Positions 27,162 to 35,397 of a DNA stretch of 64,000 nt are shown piece by piece. A model generated the notes under the pieces. That model had not been told where the DNA came from and ran no database searches. It saw nothing but the letters and a program-made list of their open reading frames with translations. The DNA is taken from contig NZ_CP108462.1 in the NCBI RefSeq assembly GCF_036226365.1, forward strand, positions 4,586,501 to 4,650,500, written 5' to 3'. Each line of letters begins with the position of its first letter. Position 1 is the stretch's first letter. The stretch is from Streptomyces sp. NBC_01262 (GTDB lineage: Bacteria; Actinomycetota; Actinomycetes; Streptomycetales; Streptomycetaceae). Position numbers and translations under genes: made by a program.

Positions 27162-27803
27162 TCAGCGAAGAAGGTCGTCCAGTTCGGTGGCGAAGAGCAG
27201 GGCGGGGTCGAAGCCCATCCCGTTGAAGTGGCCGGCGAGTTCGAGGGACAGGGTGCCGTGGAGGCGGGTCCAGAGGGTGAGGGCGAGGTGGAGGGCGGCG
27301 GGGGGGGCGGGGTGGTCGGCGGCCCAGTGGCGGTGGGATTCGAGGTGGGTGTCGAAGGGGGTCGGGGGGGCGGGTGAGGGGAGGGCGGCGCAGGCGTCGA
27401 GGAGGGTGGCCATGATCTGGGAGGCGATCACGGTGACGTCGCCGGGGGCGTGGTAGCCGGGGACGGGGGTGCCGTAGACGAGGAAGTAGCGGTGGGGGTC
27501 GTCGAGGGCCCAGCGGCGTAGGGCGTGGGCCAGGGCGGGCACGGCCGGGGGGGCGGAGGCGGCGCGGAGGGTGTCGGCGAGGCTTTGGTAGGCGTCCTTG
27601 ATGAGCTCGGTGATCAGCTCGTCGCGGCCGGCGAAGTAGCGGTAGAGCGCGGGTCCGCTCATGCCCATCTGTTTGGCGATCGCGTTGAGGGAGAGCGCCG
27701 AGGCCCCGGCGGAGGCGACCTGTTCCCAGGCGCGTTCCTTGATCTCCGCGCGCACCTGGGTGCGGTAGCGCTCGCGGGGGGTCTTCGTCCCTGTGTCCGG
27801 CAT
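27162..27803 (-). CDS. TetR/AcrR-family repressor (WHG-type C-terminal domain)
   Basis: A 213-residue regulator. The N-terminal HTH (about 20-70) reads IKERAWEQVASAGASALSLN, MGMSGPALYRYFAGRDEL; the C-terminal ligand domain contains HRYFLVYGTPVPGY and HLALTLWTRLHGTLSLELAG, typical of the WHG class. It is divergent from an oxidoreductase at 27931 and should repress it through inverted repeats in between. The 3' half is unusually rich in C-runs on the coding strand. Confidence 0.88.
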   Translation of the reverse strand: MPDTGTKTPRERYRTQVRAEIKERAWEQVASAGASALSLNAIAKQMGMSGPALYRYFAGRDELITELIKDAYQSLADTLRAASAPPAVPALAHALRRWALDDPHRYFLVYGTPVPGYHAPGDVTVIASQIMATLLDACAALPSPAPPTPFDTHLESHRHWAADHPAPPAALHLALTLWTRLHGTLSLELAGHFNGMGFDPALLFATELDDLLR

Positions 27804-27849
27804 GGCCTGCCACCCTTCACGATTTAGTTAGAGGCTATCACTGAACCTA

Positions 27850-27910
27850 TTGACTATCACGTCGGCGTTGAGTTACAACTTCTAACGAACGAGAGAGTAA
27901 GTAACTCAAC
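27850..27910. promoter_or_regulatory. Divergent promoter/operator between TetR and oxidoreductase
   Basis: TTGACT (27850-27855) and TACAAC (27874-27879), 18 bp apart, form a plausible promoter for the plus-strand gene. A perfect 10-bp inverted repeat, GTTGAGTTAC (27867-27876) and GTAACTCAAC (27901-27910), overlaps the -10 box and ends 20 bp before the start codon. GTTAGA (27827-27832) and TCTAAC (27881-27886) make a second, wider inverted pair. This is consistent with TetR binding. Confidence 0.55.
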
Positions 27911-27930
27911 GCGGATCAGTGGAGGTCGTC

Positions 27931-28962
27931 ATGAACGCCGAAGGACTCGTCGAGGTCGTCCTGCCGGGCAAGGTGGAGCCGGAAGGGCTGCAGCTCAGGC
28001 ACGGGGCCGTGCCCGTCGCGGGCCCCGGGCAGGTCGTGATCCGGATGGAGGCGACCGGGGTCTCGTTCGCCGAGCAGCAGATGCGCCGCGGCCGGTACTA
28101 CGACCAGCCGGCGTTCCCGTTCGTGCCGGGCTACGACCTGGTCGGGACCGTGATCGCGACCGGCGAGGGCGTCGAGCCGGGGCTGGCCGGGACCCGGGTG
28201 GCGGCGCTGGTGAAGGTCGGCGGCTGGGCCAGCCATGTGGTCGTCGAGGCGGCGGACGCGGTGCCGGTGCCCGACGGGGTCGGCGCGGCGGAGGCGGAAA
28301 CGCTGGTCGTCAACGGCATCACGGCCTGGCAGATGCTGCACGGCAAGGCACGCATCCGCGCGGGGCAGACCATCGTGGTGCACGGCGCGAACGGCGGCGT
28401 CGGCTCGGTGCTGGTGCAGCTCGCGCAGGCCGCGGGTGTGAAGGTGATCGGCACGGCGTCCGCCCGCCACCATGACGCCCTACGGGAGCAGGGGGTCGTC
28501 CCCGTCGACTACCGCGCCGGGGATGTCGCCGCGCGCATCCGCGAGCTGGCCCCGGGTGGGGTGGACGCCGTGTTCGACCACGTCGGCGGCCGGGGCATCG
28601 TCGACTCCTGGCAGCTCCTCGCGCCCGGCGGCACGCTCGTCTCGTACGGCAGCGCCTCAACCCGGGACGACGAGGGTTCCAAGCAGTTGCCAGTGCTCAA
28701 GCTGCTCGGCCGGGTGTGGCTGTGGAACGCGCTGCCCAACCGCCGCCGGGCCTATTTCTTCAACGTCTGGGCCGGGCGGGCCCTGGCCAAGAACCGGTTC
28801 CAGGCACGGCTGCGCGCCGACCTCACCCAGGTCTTCACGGCCCTGCAGCGCGGTGAGGTCACCGTCCAGATCGCCGCCCAGCTCCCGCTCACCAAGATCG
28901 CCGACGCCCTGCGGCTGGCCGAGTCCGGCACCGTCGCCGGAAAGGTCGTACTGACCCCGTGA
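27931..28962 (+). CDS. Zinc-free medium-chain dehydrogenase (quinone oxidoreductase-like)
   Basis: A 343-residue NADPH-dependent oxidoreductase. GroES-like domain 1-130 (VVIRMEATGVSFAEQQMRRG, PFVPGYDLVGTVIATG) and Rossmann domain with VHGANGGVGSVLVQLAQAAG, the AxxGGVG signature of the quinone oxidoreductase group; the structural-zinc cysteines are absent. ATG 27931 has GGAGG six bases upstream. Controlled by the divergent TetR. Its 3' end overlaps the convergent gluconokinase gene by 74 bases. Substrate unknown; enones or quinones are likely. Confidence 0.85.
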   Translation: MNAEGLVEVVLPGKVEPEGLQLRHGAVPVAGPGQVVIRMEATGVSFAEQQMRRGRYYDQPAFPFVPGYDLVGTVIATGEGVEPGLAGTRVAALVKVGGWASHVVVEAADAVPVPDGVGAAEAETLVVNGITAWQMLHGKARIRAGQTIVVHGANGGVGSVLVQLAQAAGVKVIGTASARHHDALREQGVVPVDYRAGDVAARIRELAPGGVDAVFDHVGGRGIVDSWQLLAPGGTLVSYGSASTRDDEGSKQLPVLKLLGRVWLWNALPNRRRAYFFNVWAGRALAKNRFQARLRADLTQVFTALQRGEVTVQIAAQLPLTKIADALRLAESGTVAGKVVLTP

Positions 28963-29461
28963 ACTCGACGACGGCAGCGAGCGCACGGCGGGTGATCTCC
29001 TCCGGCGAGGCGTCTACGGGCACCGTCACACCGTTCTCGTCCGCGTCCAGCGGGTCCAGTGCCTCGAACTGGGAGCGCAGGAGGCCGGGCGGCATGAAGT
29101 GGCCGGTGCGTGCGGCCAGTCGGCGTCCGATGAGTTCCTCGGAGCCGTCGAGGTGGAGAAAGAACGCATCCGGGGCGTCCGCCCGCAGCCGGTCCCGGTA
29201 ACGGCGGCGCAGAGCCGAGCACGTGACGACACCACCCTCGGCGCCGCCCCCGGCACTGCCCAGCCAGGCGGCGACCCGGTCGAGCCAGGGCGCCCGGTCG
29301 GTGTCGTCCAGTGGTATCCCCGCCGCCATCTTGGCGATGTTGGACGGCGGGTGGAGGTCGTCGGCCTCGGCGTACGGCAGTGCGAGGCGTTGGGCGAGCA
29401 GGGCGCCGACCGTCGACTTGCCGGAGCCGGACACGCCCATGACGACCACCAGCGGGGCCAT
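28889..29461 (-). CDS. gntK: Gluconokinase
   Basis: A 190-residue P-loop kinase: GVSGSGKSTVGALLAQRL (9-26), DDLHPPSNIAKMAAGIPLDD, CSALRRRYRDRLR, and GHFMPPGLLRSQFEALD are diagnostic for gluconokinase, which turns D-gluconate into 6-phosphogluconate. The usual end is near VVEF (about residue 167); the last 23 residues (from TGSVRPFRRRC) are an Arg-rich tail read from DNA that is the antisense of the oxidoreductase C-terminus, which suggests a lost stop codon. It is the last gene of an eight-gene operon, three bases after RraA, and would receive gluconate made by the SDR/IdnD pair on the other strand. Confidence 0.88.
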   Translation of the reverse strand: MAPLVVVMGVSGSGKSTVGALLAQRLALPYAEADDLHPPSNIAKMAAGIPLDDTDRAPWLDRVAAWLGSAGGGAEGGVVTCSALRRRYRDRLRADAPDAFFLHLDGSEELIGRRLAARTGHFMPPGLLRSQFEALDPLDADENGVTVPVDASPEEITRRALAAVVEFTGSVRPFRRRCRTRPAAGRRRSW

Positions 29462-29464
29462 GCC

Positions 29465-30148
29465 TCACACCTCCTGATCGTCGATGACCAGGCCCTTCGC
29501 TTCGAGAACGGCGGCGAGGTTGCTGACCTCGATGACGCTCTTGCCGGCGCGATAGGCCTCGATGAACCCGGCCTCGGCATCGACGCGCTCCTGGGACGCG
29601 CGGACGGCTTCGCCCAAATCTTCGCGCCGCACCACCACGACGCCGTCCGCGTCACCGCGCACCACGTCGCCCGGGCGGATGATCTCGCCGCCGATCAGTA
29701 CGGGCTCCGCCATGGGGCCGACGGTCTCCTTGACGGTCCCCTTGATGGAGACGCCGAGGGAGAACACCGGGAATCCGAGTTCGCGCAGTTCCTGGGTGTC
29801 GCGGACGCCGGTGTCGGTGATCAGGCCGCCGAGGCCCTTGGACACGCAGGCGTTGGCCAGTACGTCGCCGAAGGACCCGGCCTCGGCGTATTCACCGGCG
29901 GACACCACGATGACGTCGCCGGGCCGGGCGTACGCGATGGCGACCTGGAGCATGATGTTGTCCCGGGGAGCGCAGCGCACCGTGAACGCGGGCCCGCACA
30001 GCGACATGGCGTCGTCGACGGGTTTGATCTTCGAGCTCAGGGCGCCGAGCCTGCCCTGTGCCTCGTGGATGGTGGCGGACGAGTACTCGCTCAGCCGCTC
30101 GACCAGCACCGGGTCGGGGCGGTCGAATTTGGTGTTGACGCGCAGCAT
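29465..30148 (-). CDS. RraA-like class II aldolase/decarboxylase
   Basis: A 227-residue protein of the RraA/HMG-aldolase fold: IHEAQGRLGALSSKIKPV, GPAFTVRCAPRDNIMLQVAI, GGLITDTGVRDTQELRELGF with the metal/substrate-binding GxxxxxGxRD pattern. Members split 4-hydroxy-4-methyl-2-oxoglutarate or 4-carboxy-4-hydroxy-2-oxoadipate, or decarboxylate oxaloacetate; true RNase E inhibitors are rarer. ATG 30148 has a GAGAGGG site upstream. In this catabolic operon an aldolase or decarboxylase role is likelier; the substrate is open. Confidence 0.8.
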   Translation of the reverse strand: MLRVNTKFDRPDPVLVERLSEYSSATIHEAQGRLGALSSKIKPVDDAMSLCGPAFTVRCAPRDNIMLQVAIAYARPGDVIVVSAGEYAEAGSFGDVLANACVSKGLGGLITDTGVRDTQELRELGFPVFSLGVSIKGTVKETVGPMAEPVLIGGEIIRPGDVVRGDADGVVVVRREDLGEAVRASQERVDAEAGFIEAYRAGKSVIEVSNLAAVLEAKGLVIDDQEV

Positions 30149-30165
30149 GGGTCCCTCTCGGAGGC

Positions 30166-31365
30166 TCAGGAAAGGTCGGCGCAGGCGCGGGCTATGCGCC
30201 GGCACGACTCGGTCAGGACGGCGCTCGAAGTCGCGAAGGAGATGCGGAAGTAGCCAAGCGATCCGTAGGCCGCGCCGTGGATCACCGCCACCCCCTGCGA
30301 TTCGAGCAGGTGGCGGGCGAATCCCTCGTCGTCACGGATCTCCTCCCCTGCCGGGGTGCGCCTGCCGAGCAGCCCGCCGCAGCCCACGAGCACGTAGAAG
30401 CCGCCGCTCGGCGCGGTGCAGGTCAGGCCGGGGATGTCGGTCAGCAGCTTCACCGTCTCGTCCCGCCGGGCCTGGTAGACGGCGACGCAGTCGCGGATGA
30501 AGCGCTGGTCGCCGGTGAGCGCGGCGGTCGCGGCGGCCTGGCTGATCGACGAGGGGCAGGACGAGATCTGCGACTGCAGCTTGTTGACGGCGCCGACCAG
30601 CTCCGCCGGGCCCGCGCCGTAGCCGATCCGCCAGCCGGTCATGGCGTAGGTCTTGGAGACGCCATTGGTGAGGAACACCCGCTCGGCCAGGCGCGGTTCG
30701 ACTCCGACGATGGTGGGGGGCAGCCCCGGCTCGTACCAGATCTCGTCGTAGATCTCGTCGGTGAGCACCAGGACGTGGGGGTGGGCGAGCAACACCTCGG
30801 CGAGGGCGCGGAGTTCGCCGGTGGTGTAGGCGGCGCCCGTGGGGTTGTTGGGGGCGTTGAGGATGACCCAGCGCGTCGAGTCGGTGATCGCCGCTTCCAG
30901 CCGCTGTGGCGTGAGCTTGAATCCGTCGGCCTCGGGGCAGGGGACGACGACCGGTGTGCCGTCGTTGGCGAGCACCATGTCCGGGTAGGACACCCAGTAC
31001 GGGGCCGGGATGATGACCTCGTCGCCGGCGTCCAGGGTGGCCGTCAGGGCGAGGTAGATGATCTGCTTCGCCCCGCCGCCCACGGTGATCCGGTCCACCG
31101 GGTAGCGCAGCCCGTGGCGGGCGTACAGCTTGTCGGAGATGGCGGCGCGCAGCTGCGGAGTGCCGTTGACGGGCGTGTACTTGGTCTCGCCGCGCCCGAT
31201 GGCCTCGATCGCGGCGGCCTTGACGTGGTCGGGGGTGTCGAAGTCGGGCTCGCCGACAGTGAGGTCGAGGATCTCGTGGCCCTGCGCCTTGAGTTCGCGT
31301 ACGCGCTGGGCGGCGGCAGTGCTGGGCGAGGGCTTGATGCGGTCGACCCGCTGGGCGAGGGTCAT
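30166..31365 (-). CDS. Class I pyridoxal-phosphate aminotransferase (AspC-like)
   Basis: A 399-residue fold-type I aminotransferase: VGEPDFDTPDHVKAAAI, NAPNNPTGAAY, VLTDEIYDEIWYE, and the PLP-lysine block NGVSKTYAMTGWRIGYG. The C-terminal Arg for the carboxylate lies in GYFRISFATS. Its ATG overlaps the SDR stop by one base. With PxpABC upstream giving glutamate, it may use glutamate as amino donor or move that amino group on to an oxo acid. Confidence 0.88.
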   Translation of the reverse strand: MTLAQRVDRIKPSPSTAAAQRVRELKAQGHEILDLTVGEPDFDTPDHVKAAAIEAIGRGETKYTPVNGTPQLRAAISDKLYARHGLRYPVDRITVGGGAKQIIYLALTATLDAGDEVIIPAPYWVSYPDMVLANDGTPVVVPCPEADGFKLTPQRLEAAITDSTRWVILNAPNNPTGAAYTTGELRALAEVLLAHPHVLVLTDEIYDEIWYEPGLPPTIVGVEPRLAERVFLTNGVSKTYAMTGWRIGYGAGPAELVGAVNKLQSQISSCPSSISQAAATAALTGDQRFIRDCVAVYQARRDETVKLLTDIPGLTCTAPSGGFYVLVGCGGLLGRRTPAGEEIRDDEGFARHLLESQGVAVIHGAAYGSLGYFRISFATSSAVLTESCRRIARACADLS

Positions 31366-32114
31366 CAGTCGGCCCGCCGCTCGAAGTTGAGGCCGCCGGG
31401 CACCTGGAAGGTCGGCATGATCTCCAGGTGCCCGATGTTGACGTGGCGCGGCGAGCCGACGGCGTACTCGATCGCGTCGGCGATGTCCTCCGGCTTGAGC
31501 GACTCGTAGCCGTCGTAGTAGAGGCGCTGGGCCTCTTCCATGTCGCCGAGCAGCCGGCCGAAGATCTCCGTCTCCACGCGGCCGGGGCAGATCTCGGTGA
31601 CGCGGATGCGCCGCCCGTACCCGTCGACGCGGAGCTGACGGGAGAGGGTGTGCACTGCGGCCTTGGTGGCGTGGTAGATCGTGTTGCCGCCGAAGTTGTA
31701 GACGGCGGCGATCGAGCTGATGTTGACGATGTGCCCGAGGTCGCGCTCGACCATCCCCGGCATGACCAGGCGTACGAGATGCAGCACCGCCTGCACGTTG
31801 ACCGCGATCTGCTCGTCGATGGCGAACTCGTCGGCGGTGAGGATGTTCCCGGACCGGGAGACGCCGGCGTTGTTGACGAGTACGTCGACGCCTCCCTCGA
31901 TGCCCCGCACGAGTTCGGTCAGTGCGGCGGTGTCCGTGATGTCGACGGCGTGCGGTGTGCATCCCGTACGCCGGGCCAGGTCGTCGAGCCGGTCGGCGTT
32001 GCGGGCCACGGCGTGGACGTCGAGTCCCTGCTTGGCGAGGCGCTCGACGACCACCGCTCCGATCCCGGTCGAGGCACCGGTCACGAGGGCGGTCTTGTAG
32101 TCGGAGAAGGGCAT
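31365..32114 (-). CDS. Short-chain dehydrogenase, 3-hydroxy-acid type (YdfG-like)
   Basis: A 249-residue classical SDR: cofactor motif TGASTGIG (12-19), NNAG (about 86-89), catalytic Ser in NISSIAAVYN, YHATK (Tyr and Lys), then CPGRVETEIFG. The Arg and Asn after the second beta strand (ARNADRLDDLA) fit NADP(H). It resembles enzymes that oxidise serine or other 3-hydroxy acids. Overlaps the aminotransferase start, so the two probably work in sequence: a hydroxy acid is oxidised and the product transaminated. Inference only. Confidence 0.85.
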   Translation of the reverse strand: MPFSDYKTALVTGASTGIGAVVVERLAKQGLDVHAVARNADRLDDLARRTGCTPHAVDITDTAALTELVRGIEGGVDVLVNNAGVSRSGNILTADEFAIDEQIAVNVQAVLHLVRLVMPGMVERDLGHIVNISSIAAVYNFGGNTIYHATKAAVHTLSRQLRVDGYGRRIRVTEICPGRVETEIFGRLLGDMEEAQRLYYDGYESLKPEDIADAIEYAVGSPRHVNIGHLEIMPTFQVPGGLNFERRAD

Positions 32115-32147
32115 ACGGGTTGCTCCTAAGAGTCGGGCTTCGGGCTG

Positions 32148-33458
32148 CTACGCGTCGCGCAGCGGCAGGTGTGCCCTGTCCTTGACCCGGGACACCGCGA
32201 TGAGCGTGCCGAGCGCGGTGATGACCGCGTAGAAGGCGGGCATGTTGACGTTGCCGGTCTCGCTGATCAGATACGTCATCAGCAGGGGCGCGGTGCCGCC
32301 GAAGAGGGCGGCGGAGACGTTGTAGCCGAGACCGTAGGCGGAGTAGCGCACCCGGGTCGGGAAGAGCTCGACCAGCAGGATGTGGATGACGCCGGTGTGG
32401 CCGGCGAAGATGACCGCCATGATGCAGGCGCCCAGCGCGGCCAGTGGGACGCTGCCGGTGCCGATCAGCAGGTAACAGGGGATCCCGGCGATCGCCATGG
32501 CGATGGCGGCGGCCGAGAGGACCTTCTTGCGCCCGATCCGGTCGGAGAGCCTGCCCATGTAGGGGATGGCGATGGAGATGGCCACCAGGCTGGTCGCGGT
32601 GACGAGCAGGCCCTGCACCTTGCTGAAGTGCAGCTCGGTGTTCATGAACGTCGGCATGTAGCCGAACAGCACGTAGTAGCCGGAGCCGTTCATCAGCGGG
32701 ATGAACAGGGCCAGCAGCATCGCCCGGCGGTGCTCGGCGGAGGAGAAGGCCTCCTTCAGCGGGTTCCTCGACAGGCCGCCGCTCTCCTGGAGGCGGGTGA
32801 AGTTCGGGGTGTCGCTGATGCGCTTGCGGATGTAGATGCCGGTGATGCCCAGCGGGATGGCCAGCAGGAACGGGATGCGCCAGCCGTACGACTCCATGCG
32901 GTCCGCGCCGAGGCCGCTGGTCAGCGCGGCCGCGATGAGCGTTCCGGTGAGCAGGGAGAGGAAGGAGGCTATCTGCGCGTAGCTGGTGTAGAGGCCGCGC
33001 TTGCCCTCGGGGGCGTGCTCGGCGAGGAAGCTCATCGCGCCGGAGGCCTCGCCGCCGACCGAGAAGCCCTGCATGACGCGGAGCAGGATCAGCAGCGCGG
33101 GAGCGGCGATGCCGATGCTCGCGTACGTCGGCAGCAGGCCGATCGCCGCCGTCGCGACGCTGATCAGCATGATGACGAAGACGAGCATCCGCTGCCGGCC
33201 GATGCGGTCGCCGAGGTGGCCGCAGATGACGCCGCCGAGCGGGCGGAAGAAGAACGAGACGGCGTAGCCGAGGAAGACGAGCTGGACGGCGTTGGCCGAG
33301 TCCGGGAAGAAGACGGCGCCGAGGGTGCCCGCCATGAAGCCGAAGATGCCGTTGTCGTAGAGCTCGGCGAAGATGCCGACGCAGCCGGCGAGGGTGACCT
33401 TGCGGGCGGTTCTGGAATCGACGGTGTTGGGGATCGGTTGTGCGGCCACAGTGGCCAT
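32148..33458 (-). CDS. MFS metabolite:proton symporter (KgtP/ProP/ShiA-like)
   Basis: A 436-residue permease with twelve helices. Family blocks: FAELYDNGIFGFMAGTLG, GYAVSFFFRPLGGVICGHLG, DRIGRQRMLVFVIMLISVA, and RVMQGFSVGGEASGAMSFLA (RxxQGxxxGGE), all usual for the metabolite:H+ symporter group that takes up organic acids, betaine or shikimate. ATG 33458 follows GAAGGAG. Fifteen bases separate it from pxpC. It probably imports the carboxylic acid used by this operon, such as 5-oxoproline. Confidence 0.88.
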   Translation of the reverse strand: MATVAAQPIPNTVDSRTARKVTLAGCVGIFAELYDNGIFGFMAGTLGAVFFPDSANAVQLVFLGYAVSFFFRPLGGVICGHLGDRIGRQRMLVFVIMLISVATAAIGLLPTYASIGIAAPALLILLRVMQGFSVGGEASGAMSFLAEHAPEGKRGLYTSYAQIASFLSLLTGTLIAAALTSGLGADRMESYGWRIPFLLAIPLGITGIYIRKRISDTPNFTRLQESGGLSRNPLKEAFSSAEHRRAMLLALFIPLMNGSGYYVLFGYMPTFMNTELHFSKVQGLLVTATSLVAISIAIPYMGRLSDRIGRKKVLSAAAIAMAIAGIPCYLLIGTGSVPLAALGACIMAVIFAGHTGVIHILLVELFPTRVRYSAYGLGYNVSAALFGGTAPLLMTYLISETGNVNMPAFYAVITALGTLIAVSRVKDRAHLPLRDA

Positions 33459-33473
33459 GGCTGTCTCCTTCAC

Positions 33474-34499
33474 TCACTTACGGGGACGGGGGAGGGAGGA
33501 AAGCGGCAGTGCGGGATCGGGGATGCGGAGGGCGTCGAACACCGTGCGTACGCGGGCCCGCAGGGCGTCGATGCCGGAGCGCTGTAAGCGGTACGCGGCC
33601 ACGGCCTCGGCGACCGTGCGGCGGCGGAAGCGGACGAACTGCCCGGGGCGGGCCTGGCCCAGGGCGGACAGGCCGGTCGAGGTGACCACGGCGAGCACCG
33701 GATACCCGGCGGTGACGCCCCGGCCCCGGTGCAGGACGAGCAGTTCGTCGCCGGCGGGCACCTCGACGGCTCCGACCGGCACCCCCCGCGAGAGCACCTC
33801 GCCGGTCGCGACCCGGCGCGGCACGTCGCCGGGCTTCCCGCCGCGCATCCGCAGCCCGATGTGGTTGCTCTGCGGGGTGACCGTGAACTCCGACCGCAGC
33901 AGCCGGTCCGCCGAGTCCCCGAACTCCGCCAGGTCGGGGCCGTCGGTGACGTCCACCGTCCATGACGCGGCGAAGCGGGGCACGGCCGCGTGCAGCCGGA
34001 ACAGCGGGATGCCGAACACCGGATGGTCGATCTGCGGGAGCTGCGCGCGCAGGGCCAGTTCGTCGCCGTCGCGCAGCGAGCGCCCGAACCCGAGGATCGT
34101 GTCGGGAGCGCAACTGCCCAGCAGGAACGGCGACTCCACCGAGCCGTGCACGGCGAGGTACGCGCGTACGCCGAGCCGGATGCCGGTGACGCGGATCGTC
34201 TCGCCGGCCGGGACCAGGACGGGCTCCCAGCGCGGTCGCGGAATGCCACCGACGGTGAGGTCGGCGGGGGCGCCGGTCAGCGCGACGAGGACGTCGGTCG
34301 AGGGCGTGCAGGCGAAGTCGAGGGCGGTGATCTCCAGCAGCGGGGCGCCTTCGTCGTTGCCGGTCAGGACGTTGGCGACGCGGGCGGAGTACTGGTCGAG
34401 CGCGCCGTTGACCGGCAGGCCGTAGCGGGAGCGGCCCAGCCGCCCGAGGTCCTGGACCGCCGTGAGCCCGGCGCGGTGGACAGTGAAGGTGTCAGCCAT
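33474..34499 (-). CDS. pxpC: 5-oxoprolinase subunit C (biotin-dependent carboxyltransferase family)
   Basis: A 341-residue protein of the PxpC/KipA family: AGLTAVQDLGRLGRSRYGLP, GALDQYSARVANVLTGND, LEITALDFACTP, and SNHIGLRMRGGKPGDVPRR. With PxpA and PxpB it forms an ATP-dependent 5-oxoprolinase that opens pyroglutamate to glutamate. It overlaps pxpB by 8 bases. Residue 305 is encoded by TTA (33585-33587), so full expression of this subunit should depend on bldA. Confidence 0.88.
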   Translation of the reverse strand: MADTFTVHRAGLTAVQDLGRLGRSRYGLPVNGALDQYSARVANVLTGNDEGAPLLEITALDFACTPSTDVLVALTGAPADLTVGGIPRPRWEPVLVPAGETIRVTGIRLGVRAYLAVHGSVESPFLLGSCAPDTILGFGRSLRDGDELALRAQLPQIDHPVFGIPLFRLHAAVPRFAASWTVDVTDGPDLAEFGDSADRLLRSEFTVTPQSNHIGLRMRGGKPGDVPRRVATGEVLSRGVPVGAVEVPAGDELLVLHRGRGVTAGYPVLAVVTSTGLSALGQARPGQFVRFRRRTVAEAVAAYRLQRSGIDALRARVRTVFDALRIPDPALPLSSLPRPRK

Positions 34500-35397
34500 G
34501 GGCCACCGCCCCGGCCGCCCCGGCCGCCAGCATCGTGCCGTCGTACGCGTCCCACTGCTCCGGGGCGATCGCCACGAACCGGAAGGTGTCGCCGGGCCGG
34601 TACGCGGTCAGCGGCTCGGCGTCTAGGGCCTGTCCGGCCGGTCTTGGTCGGATAGGCCGCGGCGTCTGGTGCGGTGCATCGCAAGGCGCCGGAGTGTCCG
34701 CAGGGTGGTTTCCTGCGGGCGCTCCGGCAACGCCGCGAGGTGCCGTGCCAGGCGTTGCGGACCCGGGCAAGATCGGCCGGACAGGCCCTAGGTCGAGGAC
34801 GCGCAGCGGCGTACGCCCCAGCAGCGGCCACCCGCCCGGGGAGCGCATCGGGCAGATCACGGCCTGCCGGCCCGCCACCGCCACCGACCCGGGCGGGACG
34901 CTGACGCGCGGCGAGGCCAGCCTCGGCACCGGCCTCGGGAAGGCGGGGCCGTCCATCATCGGGGCCCCGGCCGGTGCGCCGAGGCAGCGCACGGTGAGGT
35001 CCCGGGCGGTGTGCAGCTCCACGACCTCGCGCTCGGTCAGGCCCAGTTGCTCGGCGACCACGGGCAGGTCGGGGCCGTACTCGCCGCCGTACACCACCGG
35101 GACCGTGAACCGCCTGGGCGAGGGCCGCGCGGCCGGGCCGTCGTCGAGCCGCTCGATCGCGGCCCGCAGGGCGCGGTGGACGGTGTCGTGATCGGTGTCG
35201 GAGCAGTCGAACTCGACGAGCAGCGAGTCGTAGGCGGGGACGATGCCGTACACGCCGTCGAGCCGGGCCGCCTCGACCGCGTCGGCCAGGGCGTGTACGA
35301 CCTGCCAGGCGCGGTCGGCGTCGGCGGCCGTCGCCCTGACGACGACTGCCGAGTCGCCGCAGTCCGCGATGAGGATGCCGTGGTCCACCTCAGGCAC
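34492..35397 (-). CDS. pxpB: 5-oxoprolinase subunit B (KipI family) with in-frame insertion
   Basis: A 301-residue PxpB/KipI homologue. N-terminal part GDSAVVVRATAADADRAWQV, LLVEFD, then PVVYGGEYGPDLPVVAEQLG, followed by FPRPVPRLASPRVSVPPGSV and GGWPLLGRTPLRVLDL, the family's cyclophilin-like core. Between LRVLDL and DAEPLTAYRPGD lie 55 extra residues, rich in Pro and Ala, encoded by a 161-bp miniature inverted-repeat element plus its 4-bp target duplication. Without it the length (about 246) is normal. The reading frame survives, but an insert near the C-terminal active region may impair or alter the enzyme. Overlaps both neighbours by 8 bases. Confidence 0.85.
   Translation of the reverse strand: MPEVDHGILIADCGDSAVVVRATAADADRAWQVVHALADAVEAARLDGVYGIVPAYDSLLVEFDCSDTDHDTVHRALRAAIERLDDGPAARPSPRRFTVPVVYGGEYGPDLPVVAEQLGLTEREVVELHTARDLTVRCLGAPAGAPMMDGPAFPRPVPRLASPRVSVPPGSVAVAGRQAVICPMRSPGGWPLLGRTPLRVLDLGPVRPILPGSATPGTAPRGVAGAPAGNHPADTPAPCDAPHQTPRPIRPRPAGQALDAEPLTAYRPGDTFRFVAIAPEQWDAYDGTMLAAGAAGAVAHG
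34623..34791. mobile_element. Miniature inverted-repeat element inserted in pxpB
   Basis: The ends CTAGGGCCTGTCCGGCCG (34623-34640) and CGGCCGGACAGGCCCTAG (34774-34791) are perfect inverted copies. CTAG at both outer ends (34623-34626 and 34788-34791) fits a duplicated 4-bp target; since CTAG is itself a palindrome, it could also be part of the repeats. The core of 161 bp has no transposase. Adding one CTAG gives 165 bp, exactly 55 codons, so the host frame is kept. It must be moved by a transposase encoded elsewhere. Confidence 0.8.

Noticed and set aside
34492..35397. Annotating pxpB as a pseudogene because of the mobile element.
   Set aside because: The frame is open throughout and overlaps with both neighbours are intact; activity is uncertain but the gene is not broken.
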